Origin: Pollutimonas sp036675955
Lineage (GTDB): Bacteria > Pseudomonadota > Gammaproteobacteria > Burkholderiales > Burkholderiaceae_B
Length of the DNA: 29,156 bases
NCBI GenBank assembly: GCA_036675955.1
Contig: JAKFDW010000241.1
Span: 1 to 29,156, forward strand
Direction of reading: 5' to 3'
A model generated the notes under the pieces. The model was not told where the DNA came from. It saw only the letters and a program-made list of their open reading frames with translations, and searched no databases. Numbering within the stretch: position 1 is the first letter of the stretch; every line of letters starts with the position of its first letter. Positions 7,416 through 17,045 of this stretch are shown here, piece after piece. Both the position numbers and the translations under genes were made by a program.

Positions 7416-7445
7416 AGTCTAACGTAAGCTCTTACTCTATTCCAA
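7416..7445 (-). promoter_or_regulatory. Possible sigma70 promoter for the histone gene
   Basis: On the minus strand TTGGAA (complement of 7440-7445) and TAGACT (complement of 7416-7421) are 18 bp apart, four of six matches each to the -35 and -10 consensus. It lies just beyond the nrdB stop and would give a leader of roughly 120 nt carrying both hairpins. Weak by sequence alone. Confidence 0.3.
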
Positions 7446-7448
7446 GCA

Positions 7449-8618
7449 TTATTCCCAGCTTAATGCGCCACCGGTCTGATATTCGATCACGCGTGTCTCG
7501 AAAAAGTTGCGTTCCTTTTTGAGGTCGATCATTTCGGCCATCCATGGGAACGGATTTTCTTCTTGCGCAAACAGTGCTTCGAGGCCGATTTGCTGGCAAC
7601 GGCGATTGGCGATGAAACGCAGATATGCCTTGAACATCGATGCGTTCAAACCGAGGACGCCGCGCGGCATTGTGTCCTCAGCGTAAGCATATTCAAGGTC
7701 TACAGCCTGACGGAACAGATCGCGCAGCTCTTCGCGAAATGCCGCTGTCCACAAGTGCGGGTTCTCGAGCTTGATCGTGTTGATGAGATCGATGCCAAAA
7801 TTGCAGTGCATGGATTCATCGCGAAGAATGTACATGTATTGCTCGGCGGCGCCTGTCATTTTGTTTTGGCGACCCAGCGCAAGAATTTGCGTGAATCCAA
7901 CATAAAAGAACAAACCTTCCATCAAACATGCAAATACGATGAGCGATTTGAGCAGCGTCTGATCGGCTTCCGGCGTGCCGGTCTTGAAATTCGGATCGGC
8001 AATTGCATTGATGAAGGGAATCAGGAATTCATCTTTGGCGCGTATCGACGGCACTTCGTTGTAGGCATTGAATATCTCGCCTTCGTCCAGATCAAGGCTT
8101 TCGACGATGTATTGGTAGGCATGCGTATGGATGGCTTCTTCGAATGCCTGGCGCAACAGGAATTGCCGGCACTCGGGCGCCGTGATGTGGCGATACGTGC
8201 CCAGCACAATGTTGTTGGCGGCAAGCGAGTCGGCCGTTGTGAAGAAGCCGAGATTGCGTATGACGATGCGTCGTTCATCATCGGTAAGCCCATTCGGATT
8301 CTTCCACAGCGCTATGTCGCGCGACATGTTTATTTCCTGCGGCATCCAGTGGTTCGCGCAGGTTGCCAGGTATTTTTCCCAGGCCCATTTGTACTTGAAT
8401 GGAACGAGCTGATTGACGTCGGTCTCGCCATTGATGATGCGCTTGTCGGAAGCACGGACCCGGGCGCTGGTATCGGCGGCAGGAGCCGGCGATGCAGCGG
8501 GGGCGCTTGCGATAGCATTGTTGTCGAGACGGTTGTCTTGTGCACGTGCCGCGGCAGTTCCGGTATGGTTGTCTGCGTTTGAAGGCGAGGTGGTTGGGGC
8601 GTCTTCCCAGTTCAGCAT
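7449..8618 (-). CDS. nrdB: Class Ia ribonucleotide reductase, beta (radical) subunit
   Basis: Small subunit that houses the diiron-tyrosyl radical used by NrdA to reduce ribonucleoside diphosphates. It is 389 aa. All metal ligands are present: D130, E161, H164, E234, E268 and H271. The radical tyrosine is Y168 in EAIHTHAY, equivalent to E. coli Y122, so this is a Tyr-radical enzyme and not a class Ic Phe variant. The C-terminal tail (FFETRVIEYQTGGALSWE) is the NrdA-binding peptide. Between the MLNWED start and the conserved core (ASDKRIINGETDVN, from residue 56) lies an Ala/Asn-rich probably unstructured insert of about 45 residues. Only 19 nt separate it from nrdA, so both share one transcript. 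Confidence 0.97.
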   Translation of the reverse strand: MLNWEDAPTTSPSNADNHTGTAAARAQDNRLDNNAIASAPAASPAPAADTSARVRASDKRIINGETDVNQLVPFKYKWAWEKYLATCANHWMPQEINMSRDIALWKNPNGLTDDERRIVIRNLGFFTTADSLAANNIVLGTYRHITAPECRQFLLRQAFEEAIHTHAYQYIVESLDLDEGEIFNAYNEVPSIRAKDEFLIPFINAIADPNFKTGTPEADQTLLKSLIVFACLMEGLFFYVGFTQILALGRQNKMTGAAEQYMYILRDESMHCNFGIDLINTIKLENPHLWTAAFREELRDLFRQAVDLEYAYAEDTMPRGVLGLNASMFKAYLRFIANRRCQQIGLEALFAQEENPFPWMAEMIDLKKERNFFETRVIEYQTGGALSWE

Positions 8619-8637
8619 GATAGATGTCCGTGTCAGG

Positions 8638-11550
<2,913 letters not shown>

Positions 11551-11650
11551 GGATACTCCTGAGCGTAATGCGCCTGCAATCAAGCGCGTTGGGGCAGCGT
11601 TCTTTGTGGGTGGCGTCCGTAATAGTCTCTACATCTAACTGTGGTAGGAG

Positions 11651-11668
11651 ACCACTACATATTGTGGT
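11651..11668 (-). promoter_or_regulatory. NrdR box, gene-proximal
   Basis: ACCACTACATATTGTGGT has five-base inverted ends (ACCAC/GTGGT) and matches the core of the NrdR consensus (C-W-A-n-A-T-A-T-W-G). Its centre is 31 bp from the second box, three helical turns, which is the spacing characteristic of functional NrdR pairs. NrdR represses ribonucleotide reductase genes when dATP is high. Confidence 0.85.
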
Positions 11669-11682
11669 TTCTTATTTGACTG

Positions 11683-11698
11683 ACACTAATTGTAGTGA
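11683..11698 (-). promoter_or_regulatory. NrdR box, distal, overlapping the -10 element
   Basis: CACTA (11684-11688) and TAGTG (11693-11697) are perfect inverted halves around ATTG, fitting the ACAC-TA-n4-TA-GTGT form of the NrdR site. The box covers the inferred -10 hexamer of the nrdA promoter, so binding would block polymerase. Confidence 0.8.
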
Positions 11699-11717
11699 TG
11701 GATCTGACATGAATCAA
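11689..11717 (-). promoter_or_regulatory. Sigma70-type promoter of nrdAB
   Basis: On the minus strand TTGATT (complement of 11712-11717) and TACAAT (complement of 11689-11694) are separated by exactly 17 bp, with four and five of six consensus matches. The transcription start would fall near 11682, between the two NrdR boxes, giving a leader of about 130 nt. The 264-bp gap between nrdA and the next gene holds this promoter, the NrdR boxes and the hairpin at 11773-11797; nothing else was recognised. Confidence 0.65.
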
Positions 11718-11772
11718 GCATGGTAGGGACTTGATTTTTTATTTTTTCATGGAAAAAAGTATCGGCCATACG

Positions 11773-11797
11773 GCATAAGGCCCGGCGGGCCTCATGC
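11773..11797 (-). terminator. Hairpin downstream of the indolepyruvate oxidoreductase gene
   Basis: GCAT-A-AGGCCC (11773-11783) pairs with GGGCCT-C-ATGC (11787-11797) around GGC, ten pairs with one A/C mismatch, 18 nt past the stop codon. A run of six Ts on the minus strand comes only about 15 nt later, so it is an imperfect intrinsic terminator. Confidence 0.5.
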
Positions 11798-11814
11798 GCA
11801 CAACTTTTGGCGGT

Positions 11815-14800
11815 TCATGCCTGCGCCCGATGAATATTGTTAGCATTCATGACGGGGCCATCAAGCTCGGCAAGCAATTGGTCCAGGCGTTGTTGGTATT
11901 TGACTGCATTGGCCGCCTTGATATGTCCAAAGCCTCGAACGGCCTGCGGCAACTCGGCAATTTCCAGTGCGGTGGCAAAATTACCGGCGTCCAGCTTCCT
12001 GGCCATGGCCAAGACCGCGTCGACGTATTCCCGAATCAGCCGCCGCTCCATTTTGCGCTCGGCAGTATACGAGAAAACGTCCATCCATGATCCGCGCACC
12101 GACTTGAAGCGCGCAAGCAGGCGAAATGCTTTTTCGGTCGCGGGGCCCAGCGTCATCTTTCTGGGGATGCCAGTTACCGGGTCGCGCCTGGCAAGCAATG
12201 GAGGAGCCAGGTGAAACTGCAGGCTGAAATCGCCTTCGAACTTTTCTTTCAGCTCTTTATGGAAATCGCCGTTGGTGAAAAGACGGGCAACTTCGTATTC
12301 GTCTTTGTACGCCATGAGCTTGTAAAGGGATTGCGCCACCTTCGAGGTCAAGCGAGGCTTGGCGTCCGGATACAGAGCTTGCTCGGCGGCGCGCACCTTA
12401 TCGATGACGCCGGCATACTGTTTCGCATAGGCGGCATTCTGGTAGCTGGTCAGCGCCGCTGTGCAACGGTCGACTATCTTGTCCAGCGATTCGGGCATGT
12501 GGATGACGACCGTTTTATCGCCGGAAGCGCCGGCCGCTCGAAGCGCATCCGGCTGCCATGCCGCAAGGCGGCCAATCCGGAACGCGTCCTGATTGGCCTG
12601 GACGGCAACGCCATTGAGTTCCAGCGCCCGCATGATGGCTTCTTCGCTCAAAGGGATGCATCCACGCTGCCAGGCAAAGCCCAGCATCGTCATGTTGGCC
12701 AGAATGCTGTCTCCGAACTGCTGGATAGCCACGGAATGCGCGTCCAGCTGCCAGGTATTCGATGTGCCGGCCGTTTCGCGCACTATGTCGATCAAGGGTC
12801 GAGGATCCATGCTGGCTTGAGGATCGCGGGTGAACTCGGCAGTAGGAGCGAGGTAAGTATTCAGCGCTACCTGCGTCTTGCCCATCCGCAACGTTTTCAA
12901 GGCCTCGGGGCTGGTCCCGGCCACGACATCGCAGAATATGGCCACGTCGGCCTGCTGTGCTTCTATTCGTACCGCTGCCGTCGGCTGTGCATCGCAGGAC
13001 AAGCGTATGTGGCTGATGACGGTGCCGCCTTTTTGCGCCAGGCCGGTAATGTCCAGGACAGATGCTGCCCGGCCTTCCAGATGCGCAGCCATCGACAGTA
13101 TGGCGCCCACGGTGATGACGCCGGTTCCGCCTATGCCGGCGACCAGCACGTCGCAGTCGCGTTTCGCCGCATCGAATGCAGGCGGCGGCAATTGGGAAAT
13201 CAGGCTTCGAACTTTCTGGCGCGCCATGGCGTCGCCTTCGTTGCCTGACTTGCGTGGCGTTCCTCCGATCACCGATACGAAGCTCGGGCAGAAGCCCTCT
13301 ACACATGAGTAGTCTTTGTTGCAGCTTGATTGATCGATGGCGCGCTTGCGGCCGAAGGGCGTTTCCACCGGAACCAGCGACAGGCAGTTCGATTGAACGC
13401 CGCAATCTCCGCAACCTTCGCATACCGCCGTGTTGATGAACAGGCGGCGCGCGGGATCGGGGTATGCGTGCTTCTTGCGGCGGCGGCGCTTTTCGGCGGC
13501 ACAGGCCTGATCGTGGATGAGCACGGTCACGCCTTTGATTTCGCGCAGTTCGCGCTGCAAGCGGTCAAGCTCGTGACGATGGTGCACAGCGACACCTGGC
13601 GCCAGCGCGCAGCCTCTGTATTTGTCCGGCTCGTCGGTGGTGATCACGACGCGCTGCACGCCTTCGCCCAACATTTGCTGGCAAATCTGCAATACCGAAA
13701 TCGAGCCGTCCACCGGTTGTCCACCGGTCATGGCCACCGCATCGTTGAACAGGATCTTGTAAGTGACGTTGGCATTCGCGGCGATGGCCTGGCGTATTGC
13801 CAGGTAGCCGGAATGGAAATAAGTTCCTTCGCCCATATTCTGAAAGATATGCGGCATCGTGGTATAGCGCGACAGCCCTATCCAGTCGGTGCCTTCGCCG
13901 CCCATTTGCGTCAGTCCACTGGTGTCGCGATCCATCCAGGTGGCCATATAGTGGCAACCCACGCCGGCCAAGGCCTGGCTGCCTTCAGGTACTTTGGTGG
14001 AAGTGCTGTGCGGACAGCCTGAACAGAAATAAGGCCGCCGGGCGACTGCGGTCGTTCTGGCGGATTGCCCCGATATCGAATCGCGGCCGGGATCATTCAG
14101 CTCAACTCCCGCTGCCTGTGCCAGCCAGCGGCGCAGCACGCCCGCGACGAGGGCGGGCCGCAACTGGCCGGTCGATGGAACCAGGACTTCGTTTTCCAGA
14201 TCCCGCTTGCCTGCAATACGCGGCCGCACTGCTTGATTGAACAGCAAGTCCTTGATCTGACCTTCGATCAGCGGCGCTTTTTCTTCGAGAACGAGGATAT
14301 GCTCCAGGCCTTCGGCGAAGCGCAAGAACCCTGGTTCATCGATGGGCCAGCTCAGGCCTATCTTGTAATGGCGCAAGGGCGGGAGAGTGGCTTGCTGCGC
14401 ATCTGCCAGCGTTTGCAATGCATCGAGTGCGTCAAGATGGGCCTTGCCGGTAGTGATGATGCCCAGCCTGGCTTGAGGCGCTGCATCGACCAGGCGGTCC
14501 AGGGAGTGTTGGCGGGAAAACGCCTTGACCGCGACCAGGCGGTCGGCCATGCGATTCTCGATGCCAGGTGTCAGGAACTCGCGCGCGCTGTATTCCAGCG
14601 CACCCTTGTGCGGGTCCTCGTCGCTGGTGGATAAGTCCGGCATGGGGCCAAGCGTGAACGACCGCCCGCTCTCTACCGTTTCGGTAACCGCCTTGAAGGC
14701 CACCCAGGCGCCGGAGTAGCGCGACAACGCCCAGCCCCACAGGCCGAACAATTCATATTCTTCGACGGAAGCCGGATGAATAATGGGTATGCTCCATCCC

Positions 14801-15303
14801 TGCAATGAAGTTTCACTGGCATGCGGAATGGAGGACGACGCGGCCGTGTGGTCGTCGCCCACGATCAGCAGCACACCGCCGTTGCGGGAGGCGCCGGCGG
14901 CGTTGCCATGGTGCAGCGCGTCGCCCGCGCGGTCTACACCCGGCCCCTTGCCGTACCACATGCCGAATACGCCATCGACGCGCCTATCGTCGCGGACACC
15001 GGCCTGTTGCGTGCCCATGACGATGGTCGCAGCGAGATCCTCATTGATGGCGGGCAGGAAACTGACGCGATTTTCCTCCAGCAGTTTCTGCGCTCGCCAC
15101 ATGGCCATGTCTACGCCGGCCAGCGGCGAACCGCGGTATCCGGTGACAAAGCCGGCGGTATTCAAGCCGTGGCTTTCATCGCTGCGGCGCTGGGCCAGCA
15201 GCATGCGCACGAGCGCCTGAGTGCCGGTCAGGAAGATGCGGCCCGACGTCGCAGTCAAATTGTCGGAAAGTCGATATTGAGTGTCTATATTGGGGACTGA
15301 CAT
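11815..15303 (-). CDS. Fused indolepyruvate ferredoxin oxidoreductase (IorAB-type)
   Basis: Thiamine-diphosphate and Fe-S enzyme that oxidatively decarboxylates aryl-pyruvates (indolepyruvate, phenylpyruvate) to aryl-acetyl-CoA, passing electrons to ferredoxin or another acceptor. This 1162-aa protein is the long single-chain form. An N-terminal pyrimidine-binding region (about 25-240, GYRGSPLAGVDMAMW) is followed by a TPP-binding region (about 440-600, FCSGCPHS...GGEGTDW...NDAVAMTGGQ). A cysteine-rich ferredoxin-like segment holds C628, C631, C634, C640 and then C661, C667 and C672. A gamma-type domain (about 710-900, VAGIGGTGVITVGAIL) and a C-terminal DUF6537-like region (about 940-1140) complete it. 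Start: ATG at 15303 with GGAG upstream; seven extra residues are possible. It is divergent from an AsnC-type regulator. Confidence 0.92.
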   Translation of the reverse strand: MSVPNIDTQYRLSDNLTATSGRIFLTGTQALVRMLLAQRRSDESHGLNTAGFVTGYRGSPLAGVDMAMWRAQKLLEENRVSFLPAINEDLAATIVMGTQQAGVRDDRRVDGVFGMWYGKGPGVDRAGDALHHGNAAGASRNGGVLLIVGDDHTAASSSIPHASETSLQGWSIPIIHPASVEEYELFGLWGWALSRYSGAWVAFKAVTETVESGRSFTLGPMPDLSTSDEDPHKGALEYSAREFLTPGIENRMADRLVAVKAFSRQHSLDRLVDAAPQARLGIITTGKAHLDALDALQTLADAQQATLPPLRHYKIGLSWPIDEPGFLRFAEGLEHILVLEEKAPLIEGQIKDLLFNQAVRPRIAGKRDLENEVLVPSTGQLRPALVAGVLRRWLAQAAGVELNDPGRDSISGQSARTTAVARRPYFCSGCPHSTSTKVPEGSQALAGVGCHYMATWMDRDTSGLTQMGGEGTDWIGLSRYTTMPHIFQNMGEGTYFHSGYLAIRQAIAANANVTYKILFNDAVAMTGGQPVDGSISVLQICQQMLGEGVQRVVITTDEPDKYRGCALAPGVAVHHRHELDRLQRELREIKGVTVLIHDQACAAEKRRRRKKHAYPDPARRLFINTAVCEGCGDCGVQSNCLSLVPVETPFGRKRAIDQSSCNKDYSCVEGFCPSFVSVIGGTPRKSGNEGDAMARQKVRSLISQLPPPAFDAAKRDCDVLVAGIGGTGVITVGAILSMAAHLEGRAASVLDITGLAQKGGTVISHIRLSCDAQPTAAVRIEAQQADVAIFCDVVAGTSPEALKTLRMGKTQVALNTYLAPTAEFTRDPQASMDPRPLIDIVRETAGTSNTWQLDAHSVAIQQFGDSILANMTMLGFAWQRGCIPLSEEAIMRALELNGVAVQANQDAFRIGRLAAWQPDALRAAGASGDKTVVIHMPESLDKIVDRCTAALTSYQNAAYAKQYAGVIDKVRAAEQALYPDAKPRLTSKVAQSLYKLMAYKDEYEVARLFTNGDFHKELKEKFEGDFSLQFHLAPPLLARRDPVTGIPRKMTLGPATEKAFRLLARFKSVRGSWMDVFSYTAERKMERRLIREYVDAVLAMARKLDAGNFATALEIAELPQAVRGFGHIKAANAVKYQQRLDQLLAELDGPVMNANNIHRAQA

Positions 15304-15387
15304 GGCAAGACTCCGGTATTTCAACCCATGATAGAGACTTGCCGGTCTGGTTTTATTGCGTTTGTATCGCGTAGAATCCCTAGCTAA

Positions 15388-15403
15388 CGAAACGTTTGTT
15401 TCG
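15388..15403. promoter_or_regulatory. Palindrome in the oxidoreductase/AsnC divergent region
   Basis: CGAAAC (15388-15393), GTTT spacer, GTTTCG (15398-15403): a perfect 6-bp inverted repeat that also contains AAACGTTT. It lies just before the AsnC-type gene's ribosome-binding site in the 113-bp intergenic region, a natural operator position for a dimeric regulator controlling itself and the oxidoreductase. Assignment as its binding site is inference. Confidence 0.45.
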
Positions 15404-15416
15404 CGAGGGAGCCGGA

Positions 15417-15869
15417 ATGGATAAGATTGATATCAAAATACTTCAGCAGCTGCAAAAAGAGGGCCGCGCTTCGGCGCAGCAGCTGTCCGACCAGGTCGGG
15501 CTTTCCGCGGCACCCGTCTGGCGCCGCGTCAAAGCGCTCGAGGCCAATAAGGTTATCCAGGGGTATTACGCCAAGGTGGATCGCCACAAGGTCGGGCTGC
15601 AGGGCTGCATGTTCGCCCAGATAAGCCTGGAAAGGCATTCGGCGGAAATCGTCGAGAATTTCGAGCGATCCGTGCGGGACGCGCCCGAGATACTGGAGTG
15701 CTACGCCGTCACTGGCGATTCCGATTTTTTATTGAAGATAGTGGTGCCCAGCCCCGAGGCCTACGACAGCTTTCTGCACCGTTTTCTGTTCAACCTGCCG
15801 GGCCTGCGGCAAACACGCACTATCGTCGCGTTGCGCGAGATCAAGCACGACGTCAGGCTGCCGCTGTGA
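15417..15869 (+). CDS. Lrp/AsnC family transcriptional regulator
   Basis: DNA-binding regulator that usually senses an amino acid, 150 aa, the standard family length. The N-terminal winged helix-turn-helix begins MDKIDIKILQQLQKEGR, with the recognition region LSDQVGLSAAPVWRRVKALE (about 23-42). The C-terminal RAM/AsnC effector domain (about 60-145) has the ligand-loop motif YAVTGDSDFLLKI. The start at 15417 has GAGGGAG upstream; a TTG at 15396 would add seven residues. It is transcribed away from the indolepyruvate oxidoreductase, so control of that gene in response to an aromatic amino acid is likely but unproven. The stop codon is immediately followed by the stop of the convergent membrane-protein gene, with no spacer. 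Confidence 0.93.
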   Translation: MDKIDIKILQQLQKEGRASAQQLSDQVGLSAAPVWRRVKALEANKVIQGYYAKVDRHKVGLQGCMFAQISLERHSAEIVENFERSVRDAPEILECYAVTGDSDFLLKIVVPSPEAYDSFLHRFLFNLPGLRQTRTIVALREIKHDVRLPL

Positions 15870-16310
15870 TTACCAGTTGAGGTAAAGCATGGCTTTGGCA
15901 AGCAGCACGATGCCGACCATATGTGTGAATACGCTGGTATGTATGCGTTGGACGTAGCGGGCATTCAAAAGCCCTTTGCTGCCCAGCACCATGGCGGTGA
16001 TGAAGTGGCCCAGCACGCTTAGCGCGAGCACTATCTTTACGGTGAGCATGGTGCCGAAAGCGCTGTCGAAAGGCTGGGCCAGGACGCCGCGGTAATGCCA
16101 CGCCATGCCGATGCCCGCGCTGTACAGGACCAGCAAGGTCCAGGGCATGATTTGCCGGGCCCGTTTGCCGATTGCAAGCTCGACCTCGCGCATGGATTCG
16201 CGCGACACGTGCTTGCGTATGCCTTCGAGCATGAGCACTTCAAAGAAAACGGTGCCAACAAATATGAAGGCCGCGAACAAGTGCAGTGTGATCAGGACTG
16301 AATAAGGCAT
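15870..16310 (-). CDS. Small CopD-like integral membrane protein
   Basis: Predicted four-helix inner-membrane protein, 146 aa. Helices lie at about 5-25 (VLITLHLFAAFIFVGTVFFEVL), 55-73, 82-105 and 120-142. Membrane-embedded histidines include H10 in the first helix, with others near the second and later helices. This pattern fits the CopD/HemJ-like superfamily, in which histidines bind copper or heme. Function is not certain; Alcaligenaceae homologues tend to be labelled CopD-family copper resistance, but no copper genes are nearby. I chose the ATG at 16310 (MPYSVLITL) because it places helix 1 at the N-terminus; a longer frame to 16385 adds 25 polar residues. Confidence 0.7.
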   Translation of the reverse strand: MPYSVLITLHLFAAFIFVGTVFFEVLMLEGIRKHVSRESMREVELAIGKRARQIMPWTLLVLYSAGIGMAWHYRGVLAQPFDSAFGTMLTVKIVLALSVLGHFITAMVLGSKGLLNARYVQRIHTSVFTHMVGIVLLAKAMLYLNW

Positions 16311-16505
16311 GGATTTTGTACGCCTATGGCAAGTGATTGCACCTATTGTAGGTCTGGCTCCTGTTTTTCCTTTGTGATTCCTCATTGGCTACGTGGATTC
16401 CCGCGGTGGTATTCGCGATTTCGGAAGCCCGTGCATATCGGCGCTCCGGATTTACGGCGTTGCGGCTAAAATCGTAGACGTTTTGCGTTTAAAGGAAGGC
16501 CTCTT

Positions 16506-17000
16506 ATGTACGATTTCCTGCTTCGTCCGCGCTTGTTAATGACCGGTTTTGCCACAGCGGTGTTCCTGGCCGGTTGCGCCGCGCCGGTCAGCGCCCCGCC
16601 CGAGCCGGTCAAGACAGTTCCCAAATGCGCAGCCGCCGCGGCGGGCGATCCGCTGGTGGGCAACTGGTTAAGCGTACGCAAACAAAAGGGCGTGGCCGGC
16701 GAGCTTCGTACCCTGTATACCCTGCATGCCGACGGCGCCATGGCGTACACAGAGCAACTGAAGCGCGGCAAGAATCCATCGCAAGGGCTGGACGAAGGAG
16801 GTTGCTGGCGCCGCGACAAACAAACGCTGGTGCTCCAGACGCTGGAGTCCAATGGAGCTCCCGTGAACCTGGAAGATCCGATCTATACCAATCGCTACGC
16901 CGTTGTCTCGGCCAGCGCCAACGCACTGACCTTGAAGGCTGCGGATGGCTCCACCATCACCGCCAGGCGTATGTCGCCGGGATATCGCCTGCCGTTTTAA
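16506..17000 (+). CDS. Predicted lipoprotein of unknown function
   Basis: 164 aa. A signal peptide with lipobox FLAGC places the lipidated cysteine at C24. The residues after it (AAPVSAPPEPVK) are a typical flexible tether, and Ala at +2 suggests outer-membrane sorting. The mature domain starts at DPLVGNWLSVRKQ and alternates short beta-like stretches (LRTLYTLHADGAMAYTEQL, NRYAVVSASANALTLKAADGSTITARR). The early G-x-W and the single-domain beta pattern recall lipocalin-like folds, but that is inference. Two cysteines (about 39 and 98) could form a disulfide. AGGAAGG lies upstream of the ATG. No recognisable partner is adjacent. Confidence 0.8.
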   Translation: MYDFLLRPRLLMTGFATAVFLAGCAAPVSAPPEPVKTVPKCAAAAAGDPLVGNWLSVRKQKGVAGELRTLYTLHADGAMAYTEQLKRGKNPSQGLDEGGCWRRDKQTLVLQTLESNGAPVNLEDPIYTNRYAVVSASANALTLKAADGSTITARRMSPGYRLPF

Positions 17001-17045
17001 AGTTTTATGCCGGGCGTCGACACGCCAGACGGCGAGGCGACTTTT

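Noticed and set aside
12211..13248. 345-codon plus-strand frame opposite the indolepyruvate oxidoreductase
   Set aside because: Shadow frame; the minus-strand product has clear domains throughout this region.
17013..17026. GGCGT-CGAC-ACGCC hairpin between the lipoprotein gene and gltX
   Set aside because: Only five pairs and no T run next to it; too weak to call a terminator.
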